A DNA stretch of 64,000 nucleotides from Ottowia beijingensis. Lineage in GTDB: Bacteria > Pseudomonadota > Gammaproteobacteria > Burkholderiales > Burkholderiaceae_C. How positions within the stretch are numbered: position 1 is the stretch's first letter; each line of letters opens with the position of its first letter. Under the pieces are notes generated by a model. The model saw nothing but the letters and a program-made list of their open reading frames with translations. It did not search any database and was not told where the DNA came from. The position numbers and the translations under genes are program-made. Of this stretch, positions 9,385 to 17,811 are shown piece after piece. The stretch spans positions 248,001 to 312,000 of the forward strand of contig NZ_JACCKX010000001.1 of the NCBI RefSeq assembly GCF_013423955.1. The letters run 5' to 3'.

Positions 9385-10154
9385 CTACTTGCCCACCAAC
9401 TCGTTCAGCTTGTCGGCCTCGAAGGTTTCCTCGCGCGTGGCGTCGTCGGGCACGCAGTTCGGGTCGATCTGGCACGACAGCTTCTCGATGGCCTGCCACA
9501 GCAGCATGATCTGGTGCTCCTGGCTGGCCGTGCCGTCGATCAGGCCGCGCAGCGCCTGGCTCACGGGGTCGTCGTTCTGCGTCACGCCGTAGGCCGAAAA
9601 GCCCAGCTTGGCAGCCGCCTCTTCGCGCTTGGCCGCGTCTTCGGCCACGATGATGCGCGCCGGGTTGCCCACCGCCGTGGCGCCCGGGGGCACCGGCTTG
9701 GTGACCACGGCGGATGAGCCGATCTTGGCCCCGTCGCCCACCGTGAAGCCGCCCAGCACCTGGCTGCTGGCGCCCACGACCACGCCCTTGCCCAGCGTGG
9801 GGTGCCGCTTGGTGCCCTTGCCGAGCGAGGTGCCGCCCAGCGTGACGCCCTGGTAGATGGTGCAGTCGTCGCCGATCTCGGCCGTCTCGCCGATCACCAC
9901 GCCCATGCCGTGGTCGATGAACACGCGCTCGCCGATCTTTGCGCCGGGGTGGATCTCGATGCCCGTGAGAAAGCGCCCCCAGTGCGAGATCCAGCGCGCC
10001 AGCCAGTGCCAGCCGCGCTCCCACAGCGGGTGGGCGATGCGGTGCAGCACCAGGGCGTGGAAACCGGGTATGAGAACACCACATCCCACACCGAGCGCGC
10101 GGCCGGGTCGCGCTCGAGAATGGCCTGGGTGTAGGAACGGATGCGCTGCAACAT
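9385..10154 (-). CDS. cysE: Serine O-acetyltransferase (one frame break)
   Basis: CysE makes O-acetylserine for cysteine synthesis. The start is [20 protein letters not shown]. The body then continues in another frame from [19 protein letters not shown]; one C is missing near 10070. The left-handed beta-helix of hexapeptide repeats is clear ([57 protein letters not shown]). The rebuilt length of 256 residues is typical. It lies directly downstream of trmJ on the same strand with a 14-base gap, so the two are likely cotranscribed. Confidence 0.92.
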
Positions 10155-10168
10155 GGTGGGTGGCGAGT

Positions 10169-11001
10169 CTAGCGTTTGTGCACTGCCGGCGCTGTGTCCG
10201 CACTCGTGGCGTGGGCAGCGGCCGCGCCCTGCATGGCCTTGGCAATGCCGCGCAGGATGTGAATCTCCTCCGCCGTGGGCTGCGCGCGGTTGAACAGCTG
10301 CTGCAGACGCGGCATCAGCTTCTTGGGCGCAGCGGGGTCGAGAAAGCCGATGTCGACCAGCGCCTGCTGCCAGTGCGCCAGCATGCCGGCCACCTGCGCC
10401 GCGTCGGCGTGCTGCGGCGCCGCGGTGGCGGGTTGCACGTCGAAGCCGTGGCCGAGCACACTCAACGCCTGGCGCCAGTCGTAGGCGATCAGCTGCACGG
10501 CGGCGGCGATGTTGAGCGAGCCGTAGTCGGGGTGCGTGGGAATGCTGAGCGCAACGTGGCAGCGGTACACGTCCTCGTTCTTCATGCCGTAACGCTCGGA
10601 GCCGAACAGGAAGGCGATACCTTCCGGCGCATTCAATGCCAAACCAGGCTTCAACGCCCGTCCATCAAGCGCTGGAAGCTCCTTTTTCAATAGCATCCTG
10701 AAATGATCCCGCGGTGCGCGCGTGGGCGGTCCAAAGTCGCGCGGCGTCATCGCCGTGGCGCACAGGTGGGTCATGCCGCCCAGCGCCTCGTCCAGCGTGG
10801 GCACGATGCGCGCCCGCGCCAGCACGTCGGTGGCGCCGCTGGCGCGCTCGATGGCCTCGGTGCGCGTCAGCACGTCGGGCCAGCGCGGGTTAACCAGCAC
10901 CAGATCGTCAAAACCCATCACCTTCATCGCCCGCGCCACCGCGCCCACGTTGCCGGCGTGGCTGGTGTCGATCAGGATGAAGCGCGTGCGGGGATGGCCA
11001 T
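10169..11001 (-). CDS. trmJ: tRNA (cytidine/uridine-2'-O)-methyltransferase TrmJ (one frame break)
   Basis: TrmJ 2'-O-methylates position 32 of tRNAs. SPOUT-family landmarks are [20 protein letters not shown] at the start, the knot motifs [15 protein letters not shown] and [15 protein letters not shown], and a C-terminal helical tail. The likely start is the ATG at 11001 (MAIPRTRF), which needs one C missing near 10992. The open frame upstream of it only reads the REP hairpin. Residues around [18 protein letters not shown] come from a copy of the ATAGCTG element read in frame (about 10632-10700), an insertion relative to usual TrmJ. Rebuilt length is about 277 residues. Confidence 0.88.
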
Positions 11002-11034
11002 GGTTGCGATTGTCGCCGGCACGCCCCCGCCTCT

Positions 11035-11109
11035 TGTGGGAGCGGCCTTGGCCGCGATGGGCGCTTCGCCGCTGCAGAGCTTGCCATCGCGGCCAAGGCC
11101 GCTCCCACA
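11035..11109. repeat. REP-like hairpin, perfect 26-bp arms
   Basis: Positions 11035-11060 and 11084-11109 are exact reverse complements (outer TGTGGGAGCGGCCTTGGCC). It sits between divergent trmJ and ppnP. Confidence 0.85.
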
Positions 11110-11167
11110 GCCCGGGTTGAGGGGCGCGCCTCGCTAACATCACGGCTTTGCCCATTCATCCTTCACC

Positions 11168-11485
11168 ATGACCACCGCCACCCTGCCCAACGTCACCCTC
11201 ACCACCCAGGCCAACGTCTACTTCGACGGCAAGTGCGTGTCGCACAGCTTCACGCTGGCCGATGGCACGAAGAAGAGCGTGGGCGTGGTGCTGCCCGCCA
11301 CGCTCACCTTCAACACCGGCGCGGCCGAGATCATGGAGTGCGTGGGCGGCGGCTGCGAATACAAGCTGGCCGGCAGCGACGAGTGGAAATCGTCCGGCCC
11401 CGGCGAGCGGTTCAGCATCCCGGCCAATTCGTCGTTCGACATTCGCGTGGCCGAGCAATACCACTACATCTGCCATTACGGATAA
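11168..11485 (+). CDS. ppnP: Pyrimidine/purine nucleoside phosphorylase
   Basis: PpnP (formerly DUF1255/YaiE) splits nucleosides with phosphate. The product is a 105-residue cupin: NVYFDGKCVSHSFTLADGTK, SVGVVLPATLTFNTGAAEIM, and the end FSIPANSSFDIRVAEQYHYI. These are the family blocks at normal length. Confidence 0.93.
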   Translation: MTTATLPNVTLTTQANVYFDGKCVSHSFTLADGTKKSVGVVLPATLTFNTGAAEIMECVGGGCEYKLAGSDEWKSSGPGERFSIPANSSFDIRVAEQYHYICHYG

Positions 11486-11667
11486 CACCCCCTGAGCGGC
11501 TGACGCCGCTTCCCCTCTCCTGCGGGAGGGGGACAACGCCAGTGGCCGGCGCGAGTTGAGGCCACGGCGTTCGCTGGCATGGGCTGCTGCGCGGCCATTG
11601 GGTCGTAGCGTCGTGGAGGTCACGCAACGGACCGCCGCCGCGCGCAACGCGTGCTACGCTGCCGCGC

Positions 11668-12927
11668 ATGTCCGCCCGCCCTGCCCCTGCCGACGCCAGC
11701 CTGATCGATTCGCGCACCGCCGCCTGGCGGCTGCTGGTGACGGTGCTGCTGGTCACGCTGGGCAACAGCGCGATGTACGTCGTCTCCGTGGTGCTGCCGG
11801 CGGTGCAGGCCGAGTTCGGCATCGGCCGTGCGGGGGCGTCGATGCCTTACACGGTGATGATGGTGTGCCTGGGGCTGGGTGGCCTGTTCACCGGCATCTG
11901 GGCCGACCGCTGGGGCATCGCGCGCGTGCTGTGGCTGGGCTCGGCCGCCGTGCTGGCCGGTTACGTGCTGGCGGCGCTGTCGGGCAATGTGTGGATGTTC
12001 GGGCTGGCGCACGGGCTGCTGGGCCTGCTGGGCGGCGCAGCCACCTTCGCGCCGCTGATGGCCGACACCGGCCTGTGGTGGAACAAGCGGCGCGGCATCG
12101 CCATGGCGGTGTGCGCCAGCGGTAACTACATCGCCGGCACGCTGTGGCCGCCGCTGGCGCAGTGGGGCATCACGCATTACGGCTGGCGGCCGACCTACAT
12201 CGTGCTGGGCCTGGTGTGCGGCATCGGCATGGCGCTGCTGGCCTTCTACATGCGCCAGCGCCCGCCCGCGCTGGCGCTGCCGGCGGCCGGGGCGGCCGCG
12301 GCGCCGCGTGCCACCATCTGGCCGCCGGATCGGCCCTTCGGCCTCTCGACGGCGCACGCGCAGTGGCTGCTGTGCGTGGCCGGCGTGGCCTGCTGCGTGG
12401 CGATGTCGATGCCGCAGGTGCACATCGTGGCCTACTGCACCGACCTGGGCTACGGCGCGGCGCGCGGGGCCGAGATGCTGTCGCTGATGCTGTTTTCCGG
12501 CATCATCAGCCGGCTGGTGTCGGGCTGGATATGCGACCACATCGGCGGCATCCGCACGCTGTTGCTGGGCTCGGCGCTGCAGGGCGTGGCGCTGCTGATG
12601 TTCCTGCCCGTGGACGGGCTGGTGCCGCTGTACGTGGTGTCGGCGCTGTTCGGGCTGTTTCAGGGCGGCATCGTGCCGTCGTACGCCATCATCGTGCGCG
12701 AGCACTTTCCGCCGCGCGAGGCCGGCGCGCGCACCGGCGCCGTCATCATGGCCACGCTGCTGGGCATGGCGCTGGGTGGATGGATGTCGGGCTGGGTGTT
12801 CGACATGACGGGCAGCTACGATGCGGCCTTCATCAACGGCATCGGCTGGAACCTGCTGAACCTGGCGATTGCCAGCTGGCTGTTCTGGCGCACGCGCGGG
12901 CCTTCGACACGGCTGGTGGCCACCTGA
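11668..12927 (+). CDS. MFS transporter, about 12 membrane segments
   Basis: This is an inner-membrane permease of 419 residues in the major facilitator superfamily. The N-terminal half holds LLVTVLLVTLGNSAMYVVSV and the loop motif GIWADRWGIARV between helices 2 and 3. A cytoplasmic loop with APRATIWPPDRPFGL splits the halves. The C-terminal half has GIISRLVSGWICDHIGG and ends after a last hydrophobic helix. The substrate cannot be told; the monocarboxylate/oxalate-like subgroup is possible. There is no frame damage. It is not clearly linked to its neighbours. Confidence 0.88.
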   Translation: MSARPAPADASLIDSRTAAWRLLVTVLLVTLGNSAMYVVSVVLPAVQAEFGIGRAGASMPYTVMMVCLGLGGLFTGIWADRWGIARVLWLGSAAVLAGYVLAALSGNVWMFGLAHGLLGLLGGAATFAPLMADTGLWWNKRRGIAMAVCASGNYIAGTLWPPLAQWGITHYGWRPTYIVLGLVCGIGMALLAFYMRQRPPALALPAAGAAAAPRATIWPPDRPFGLSTAHAQWLLCVAGVACCVAMSMPQVHIVAYCTDLGYGAARGAEMLSLMLFSGIISRLVSGWICDHIGGIRTLLLGSALQGVALLMFLPVDGLVPLYVVSALFGLFQGGIVPSYAIIVREHFPPREAGARTGAVIMATLLGMALGGWMSGWVFDMTGSYDAAFINGIGWNLLNLAIASWLFWRTRGPSTRLVAT

Positions 12928-12947
12928 CGGGTCTGGCCAGGCCGGGC

Positions 12948-13020
12948 GGGCCATATACTCCCCACCATTAAGGCCGCCAGCGCCCGAAACACGGGCGCAA
13001 AAGAGCATACTCCCCATTAT
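12948..13020. repeat. ATACTCCCC variant of the dispersed element
   Basis: ATACTCCCCACC (12954) and ATACTCCCCATT (13008) flank GCCAGCGCCCGAAACACGGG. Two further copies lie at 49782-49855 and 49932-49998. The core GCCAGCGCC is shared with the ATAGCTG family but the ends differ. Confidence 0.6.
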
Positions 13021-13041
13021 TTGCGACGGCGCCAGGCTGCC

Positions 13042-13239
13042 TCAGAACCAGCGCGTCACCACCGCCGCCGCCAGCACCACGACGCCGAAGACCGCCGCGC
13101 GCACCGCTTTGCGGCGGTAGGCCAGCGCCTCGTCCTGCATGCCTTCCATGCGGCCAATGGCCGCGGCGCGGATGACGGCCATGATGATGTACAGCACCGT
13201 GCCGATGAGCAGCACGGCCATGATGGTGGACAGGCGCAT
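13042..13239 (-). CDS. Small membrane protein, two hydrophobic segments
   Basis: A 65-residue product: MRLSTIMAVLLIGTVLYIIM forms one membrane helix. A short charged loop (GRMEGMQDEALAYRRKAVR) and a second helix (AAVFGVVVLAAAVV) follow. I do not recognise the family. The start is placed at the ATG preceded by AAGGAACC; longer in-frame starts would read the intergenic repeat. Confidence 0.6.
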   Translation of the reverse strand: MRLSTIMAVLLIGTVLYIIMAVIRAAAIGRMEGMQDEALAYRRKAVRAAVFGVVVLAAAVVTRWF

Positions 13240-13317
13240 GGCGTGGTTCCTTTCGTTCGACGGCCTGCGGGCATCATAGGCCGCAGCCCGCTCACTCCAT
13301 TTCCACTTCAAGGTGTC

Positions 13318-13425
13318 GATCACCGACATCCCGGCGAAGGCCGGGATCCATGTTTCCCGCACACGTCGGCTGGATTGCGGCCCCGTATCGCAGTACGGGG
13401 CAGGCTTTGCGCCGGAATGACGAGC
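13318..13425. repeat. CATTCCGGCG-type dispersed repeat
   Basis: It contains CATCCCGGCGAAGGCCGGGA and CGCCGGAATGACGAGC and reads GCCCCGTATCGCAGTACGGG in the middle. It is the reverse-oriented counterpart of the copy near 62097-62203, with which it shares most of its length. Confidence 0.7.
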
Positions 13426-13452
13426 TATGGCAGCTTTGATCTGGAATTGGAA

Positions 13453-13917
13453 TCACACCCGCCCCGGCACGCCGCGCACCAGGCCGGTGTCGATGGCGGC
13501 GCGTTGCAGCCGCTGCCGGTCGGCGTCGTGCGCGGGGCAATGCATCTGCAGGTGCTGCAGGGCCAGCTCCAGCGCCTGCGCCCAGGCGCCCTGCAGCAGC
13601 CAGGCACCGGCGGCATCGGCCAGGCCCGCAGCGCAGCGCGGCAGCACGGCCGCCACGGCCTCGCTGGCATGCTGCGCGGCATCGAAGCCATCGGTGGCGG
13701 CGCGCCGGGCGATGAAGCCGGTGCCCGCCAGCGCCACGATCAGCTGTCGCGCCGCATCGTCTGAAGCCACCGCCACCTGCGGCTTGCCGCCGCCCACGGC
13801 GTGGTGCACCACGGCCAGCGCCGCCTCGGCGGACAGTCCCGCATGGCGCATCAACAGATCGACAGCCCCTGGCTTGTCACGCACGCGGCGCAGGTGAAAC
13901 AACTCGATGGTGCTCAC
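13453..13917 (-). CDS. Hypothetical protein with L7/L12-C-domain-like N-terminus
   Basis: A 154-residue product that starts at a GTG overlapping the murB stop by four bases (GTGA), so it is translationally coupled to murB. The N-terminal half (ELFHLRRVRDKPGAVDLLMR, HAGLSAEAALAVV, GTGFIARR) resembles the alpha/beta fold of the ribosomal L7/L12 C-terminal domain (leucine-rich helix, GLS-x-EA, then a short strand). The rest is alanine-rich and helical. The function is unknown. Confidence 0.6.
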   Translation of the reverse strand: MSTIELFHLRRVRDKPGAVDLLMRHAGLSAEAALAVVHHAVGGGKPQVAVASDDAARQLIVALAGTGFIARRAATDGFDAAQHASEAVAAVLPRCAAGLADAAGAWLLQGAWAQALELALQHLQMHCPAHDADRQRLQRAAIDTGLVRGVPGRV

Positions 13918-14964
13918 ACCACGGTGGGCTCGGGTTCGAGTCGGATACCGAAGCGCTCGTACACGCTGGTCTGGATGGCCTTGGCCAGCGTCATCACCTC
14001 GCCGCCGGTGGCGGGGTTTGCGTGCCGCCGGCGTTGACCAGCACCAGCGCCTGCCGCTCGTACACGGCGGCGTTGCCCACGCGCTTGCCCTTCCAGCCGC
14101 AGGCGTCGATCAGCCAGCCTGCCGCTAGCTTCACGCTGCCGTCGGGCATGGGGTAGTGCACCACCTTGGGGTCGCGGCCGATGATGTCGGCGCACTGCTC
14201 GGGCGTGACGGTGGGGTTCTTGAAGAAGCTGCCCGCGTTGCCGACGACGGCCGGGTCGGGCAGCTTGGCGCGGCGGATGGCGACGATCCAGTCGTACAGC
14301 TGGCGCGCGCTGGGCGCGGTCACGCCCTCCTCGGCCATGCGGCGTTCGATGTCGAGGTAGCCCAGCACCGGCTGCCATTGTTTGGACAGCGCAAAGCGCA
14401 CGCGCAGGATCAGCGCGCGGCCGGCCAGGCCGAAGTCGCCGGGCTGCGCCGGCACGTGCTTGAACACCGAATCGCGGTAGCCGAAGCCGCACTGCGCGGC
14501 ATCCAGCGTGAACACCTCGCCCGTCAGGAGGTCGATGGCGTCCAGCGCGTGAAAGCGGTCCTGCAGCTCGACGCCGTAGGCGCCGATGTTCTGCACCGGC
14601 GATGCGCCCACGGTGCCGGGGATCAGCGCCAGGTTCTCCAGCCCGGGCAGGCCCTGGTCCAGCGTCCAGGTCACGAAGTCGTGCCAGTTCTCCCCGCGCC
14701 GGCCTCGACGATGGTGTGGCGCGCGGTCTCGCCCACCACGCGGCGGCCTGGCACTTCCACCTTCAGCACCGCGGCCTTCACATCGCCCGTCAGCACGATG
14801 TTGCTGCCGCCGCCGAGCACGAACTTCGGAGCCGGCGCCAGCTCGGCATCGGCCAGCACGGCACGCACGTCGGCCTCGCCGCGCACGCGCGTGAGCAGGG
14901 CCGCGCGCGCGGCGATGCCGAAGCTGTTGAGGGGCTGCAGGGACACGTTGCGCTCGATGAACAT
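13914..14964 (-). CDS. murB: UDP-N-acetylmuramate dehydrogenase (two frame breaks)
   Basis: MurB reduces UDP-GlcNAc enolpyruvate to UDP-MurNAc in peptidoglycan synthesis, using FAD. Type I MurB signatures are visible: [14 protein letters not shown], the core [30 protein letters not shown], and the catalytic NAGSFFKNP. The protein passes through three frames. One G is missing near 14696 (EAGAGENWHDF expected) and one base near 14030 ([18 protein letters not shown] expected). Rebuilt length is about 350 residues. It is divergent from yajQ and coupled to the small gene downstream. Confidence 0.92.
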
Positions 14965-15019
14965 GGGACAATTGTCGCATTCGGTTTTGCGACATTCGGC
15001 TTACAGGAGACCAGCACCC

Positions 15020-15505
15020 ATGCCCTCATTCGACACGGTTTGCGACCCCGACATGGTGGAAGTGAAGAACGCGGTGGAGAACGCCACCAAGGAGATCGGC
15101 ACGCGCTTCGACTTCAAGGGCACCAGCGCCGGCATCGAGCTGAAGGACAAGGAGATCACCCTGCTGGGCGATGCCGAGTTCCAGCTGCAGCAGGTCGAGG
15201 ACATCCTGCGCAACAAGCTGACCAAGCGCAACGTGGACGTGCGCTTTCTCGACAAGGGCGCGGTGCAGAAGATCGGCGGCGACAAGGTCAAGCAGGTCAT
15301 CAAGGTGAAAAGCGGCATCGCCGGCGAGGACGCCAAGAAGATCCAGCGCCTGATCAAGGACAGCAAGCTGAAGGTGCAGGCCGCCATCCAGGGCGACAGC
15401 GTGCGCGTGACGGGCGCCAAGCGCGACGACCTGCAGGCCGTGATGGCGCTGCTGCGCAAGGACATGGCCGAGCTGCCGCTGTCGTTCGACAACTTCAGGG
15501 ATTGA
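15020..15505 (+). CDS. yajQ: YajQ family nucleotide-binding protein
   Basis: 161 residues, UPF0234/YajQ. YajQ proteins bind nucleotides, and cyclic di-GMP in some species. It begins [20 protein letters not shown] and has [40 protein letters not shown] and the end [11 protein letters not shown]. All fit, at normal length. RBS AGGAGA is nine bases upstream of the ATG. It is followed after four bases by the protease gene, probably one operon. Confidence 0.95.
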   Translation: MPSFDTVCDPDMVEVKNAVENATKEIGTRFDFKGTSAGIELKDKEITLLGDAEFQLQQVEDILRNKLTKRNVDVRFLDKGAVQKIGGDKVKQVIKVKSGIAGEDAKKIQRLIKDSKLKVQAAIQGDSVRVTGAKRDDLQAVMALLRKDMAELPLSFDNFRD

Positions 15506-15509
15506 GCAA

Positions 15510-16142
15510 ATGCGCCTTACGCTGCTGACCTTGTTGCTCCTTGGCGCAGGCGCTGCCTCGGCCCAATCCGTCTCGCTCCAAGGCATGCTGGGCAACAAGG
15601 CGTTGCTGCTGGTGGGCGGCGGTGCGCCGCGCGCGGTGGCGCCGGGCGAGACGCACCAGGGCGTGAAGGTGGTCTCCACCAGCGGCGACCAGGCCGTGGT
15701 GCTGATCGACGGCCGTCGCCACACGCTGCGCGTGGGCGAAGCGCCCGCCAGCGTGGGCAGCGCAGCGCCCAGCGGCAGCGACCGCGTGGCGCTGACGGCC
15801 GACGGACGCGGCCATTTCCTCACGCCGGGCAGCATCAACAACCGGCCAGTGCAGTTCATGGTGGACACGGGCGCGTCCACCATCGCCATCGGCCAGGCCG
15901 AGGCCGACCGGCTGGGCCTGAACTACAAGGCGGGCCGGCAGGTGATGATGAACACCGCCAACGGCAGCGCGCCCGGCTGGCTGTTCAAGCTCAACACCGT
16001 GCGCGTGGGCGACGTGACGGCTTACGACATCGACGCCGTGGTCACGCCCGCCGCGATGCCCATGGTGCTGCTGGGCAACAGCTTTCTCAACCGCTTCAGC
16101 ATGCGGCGCGACGGCGACACGATGATGCTGATCAAGCGCTGA
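15510..16142 (+). CDS. Secreted retropepsin-like aspartic protease (TIGR02281 type)
   Basis: 210 residues. A signal peptide (MRLTLLTLLLLGAGAASAQ) is followed by an SH3-like part and then the protease domain with the catalytic motif FMVDTGASTIAIG. A second family block, PMVLLGNSFLNRF, comes near the end. Family members are periplasmic or membrane-anchored clan AA proteases of unknown target. It directly follows yajQ. Confidence 0.88.
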   Translation: MRLTLLTLLLLGAGAASAQSVSLQGMLGNKALLLVGGGAPRAVAPGETHQGVKVVSTSGDQAVVLIDGRRHTLRVGEAPASVGSAAPSGSDRVALTADGRGHFLTPGSINNRPVQFMVDTGASTIAIGQAEADRLGLNYKAGRQVMMNTANGSAPGWLFKLNTVRVGDVTAYDIDAVVTPAAMPMVLLGNSFLNRFSMRRDGDTMMLIKR

Positions 16143-16145
16143 GTT

Positions 16146-16207
16146 TCAAGCGTTTTGGGCCTCCAGAGACCGCCACACGGGCGCTAGAAGCTATATTATT
16201 GATAGCA
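16146..16207 (-). repeat. Dispersed ATAGCTG element, reversed copy
   Basis: TTTCAAGCGTTTTGGGCCTC and GCGCTAGAAGCTATATTATT are visible. It lies between the convergent protease gene and plsY. Confidence 0.7.
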
Positions 16208-16227
16208 ACTCGGCTGGCGTCAGCCGC

Positions 16228-16854
16228 TCATTTCTTCCTGGCACCCAGCTTGGATTCGGTGCCCGCCAGCAGGCGCTGGATGTTCTCGCGGTGGCGCCAG
16301 ATCAGCAGCAGGCCCATGGCCACCATGGCCAGCGTCTTGGCGCCCGAGGCCTGCCAGGCCACGCCATCCACCAGCAGGTAATAGGCCGGCGCGAACACGG
16401 CCGCCACGATGGATGCCAGCGACACGTAGCGGAAGAAGGCCACGATGATGGCGAAGGTGAGCAGCGCGGCCAGCGCCAGCAGCGGCTCGAACGCGATCAG
16501 CACGCCCACGGCCGTGGCCACGCCCTTGCCGCCCGTGAAGCCGAAGAACACCGGGTACAGATGGCCCAGAAAGGCGGCCAGCCCGGCCAGCGCCTGCGTG
16601 CCCTCGCCCAGCCCCCAGGCCGGGCCGAACCACTTCACCAGCATCACCGGCAGCCAGCCCTTGGCCGCATCCAGCAGCAGCGTGACGATGGCCGCCGGTT
16701 TGCTGCCGGAGCGCAGCACGTTGGTGGCGCCGGGGTTGCCGCTGCCATAGGTGCGCGGGTCCGACAGGCCCATGGCGCGGCTGACGATGACGGCGAAGCT
16801 GAGCGAGCCGATCAGGTAGGCGGCCAGGGCCGCCAGCACGGACATGAGGTTCAT
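16228..16854 (-). CDS. plsY: Glycerol-3-phosphate acyltransferase PlsY
   Basis: An inner-membrane enzyme that transfers acyl groups from acyl-phosphate to glycerol-3-phosphate, the first step of phospholipid synthesis. It has 208 residues and five or more hydrophobic helices. The conserved loops are YLIGSLSFAVIVSRAMGLSD, YGSGNPGATNVLRSGSK, GHLYPVFFGFTGGKGVATAV and, near the C-terminus, LLIWRHRENIQRLLAGTESK. The start MNLMSVLAAL is chosen because the longer frame would read an ATAGCTG element. Confidence 0.95.
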   Translation of the reverse strand: MNLMSVLAALAAYLIGSLSFAVIVSRAMGLSDPRTYGSGNPGATNVLRSGSKPAAIVTLLLDAAKGWLPVMLVKWFGPAWGLGEGTQALAGLAAFLGHLYPVFFGFTGGKGVATAVGVLIAFEPLLALAALLTFAIIVAFFRYVSLASIVAAVFAPAYYLLVDGVAWQASGAKTLAMVAMGLLLIWRHRENIQRLLAGTESKLGARKK

Positions 16855-16867
16855 GGCGAGGTACTCC

Positions 16868-16930
16868 TGAATCAATAGCTGCCTGCGCCCGATGGATGGG
16901 CGCCAACGGCATATTTTGCCAGTGAAATCG
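16868..16930 (+). repeat. Dispersed ATAGCTG element, intergenic copy
   Basis: It contains AATCAATAGCTGCCTGCGCC and CATATTTTGCCAGTGAAATC. It fills the gap between ybaK and plsY. Confidence 0.65.
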
Positions 16931-16933
16931 GAT

Positions 16934-17434
16934 TCAGAGATCGATGGCGCACTGCACCGGCCGCGCGCCCAGCAGCTGCACGCACACCTGCGGGTCAAGG
17001 CCGACGAGGTAGCCGCGCCGCCCGCCGTTGAGGGCGATGCGCGGCAGGGCCAGGATGCCTTCTTCGATGTACACCGGCATGGCGCGCCGCGTGCCGAACG
17101 GCGAGGTGCCGCCCACCTGGTAGCCGCTGTGGCGGCTGGCCACCTCGGGGGCGCAGGGCTCGACCGACTTGGCGCCGATCTGGCGCGCCAGGTTCTTGGT
17201 GCTGACCTTGCGGTTGCCGTGCATCAGCACGATGAGCGGCTTGCCGTCCTGGTCCTGCATGACCAGGGTCTTGACCACAGCGAACGGATCGAAGCCCAGC
17301 ACCTCGGCGCTGTGCGTGGCGCCGCCGTGCTCCACGTAGTCGTAGGGGTGTTCGGTGAAGGCCACGCCGTGCGAGCGCAGCAGCGCGGTGGCCGGCGTTT
17401 CGCTGACGTGGGCGACCTTCGCGGACTTGGCCAT
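16934..17434 (-). CDS. ybaK: Cys-tRNA(Pro)/Cys-tRNA(Cys) deacylase YbaK
   Basis: YbaK clears mischarged Cys-tRNA(Pro). 166 residues with the fold's blocks PATALLRSHGVAFTEHPYDY, VVKTLVMQDQDGKPLIVLMH, KVSTKNLARQIGAKSVEPC and GGTSPFGTRRAMPVYIEE. It is undamaged and about normal length. The downstream end borders an ATAGCTG element. Confidence 0.94.
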   Translation of the reverse strand: MAKSAKVAHVSETPATALLRSHGVAFTEHPYDYVEHGGATHSAEVLGFDPFAVVKTLVMQDQDGKPLIVLMHGNRKVSTKNLARQIGAKSVEPCAPEVASRHSGYQVGGTSPFGTRRAMPVYIEEGILALPRIALNGGRRGYLVGLDPQVCVQLLGARPVQCAIDL

Positions 17435-17443
17435 GGGCGTGGC

Positions 17444-17713
17444 TCAGCCCAGCCTGGCGGCTTCGGTCTCGGCGGCCTCGATCTCCTCTTCGCGCGCCTT
17501 CACGGCGGCGCGCAGGTCGAGCAGGATCGAGGTCAGCTCCAGCTTGCCCTTGCGCCCGGCGATGTCGGCCATGGTGACCAGGTCACGGCCGAAACGCTCG
17601 CGCTGCTCGGGCGACAGGATCTGCGTCAGGCACAGGGTGACGGCCGACATGGCGTCGATGACGGCGTTGAGGGATTTCTCGTTCAGCGGCAGTTCGTTGT
17701 GGCGGGCGGGCAT
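17444..17713 (-). CDS. Hypothetical small helical protein
   Basis: An 89-residue acidic, leucine-rich product, MPARHNELPLNEKSLNAVID to EEEIEAAETEAARLG, with a probable coiled coil at the C-terminus. I do not recognise a family. It precedes ybaK by nine bases on the same strand, so the two are probably cotranscribed. An in-frame TTG two codons upstream is an alternative start. Confidence 0.65.
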   Translation of the reverse strand: MPARHNELPLNEKSLNAVIDAMSAVTLCLTQILSPEQRERFGRDLVTMADIAGRKGKLELTSILLDLRAAVKAREEEIEAAETEAARLG

Positions 17714-17811
17714 GGGCAATCAAGGCGGGGCGAAGCGGGGTACGAATGGGATGGAAATGTTAACCGCGTGTGCATCGTGATGTAAGGAACTGCATCACGC
17801 CCCCGCGCCCA

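Noticed and set aside
11002..11155. N-terminal extension of TrmJ
   Set aside because: The added residues are the translation of the REP hairpin at 11035-11109.
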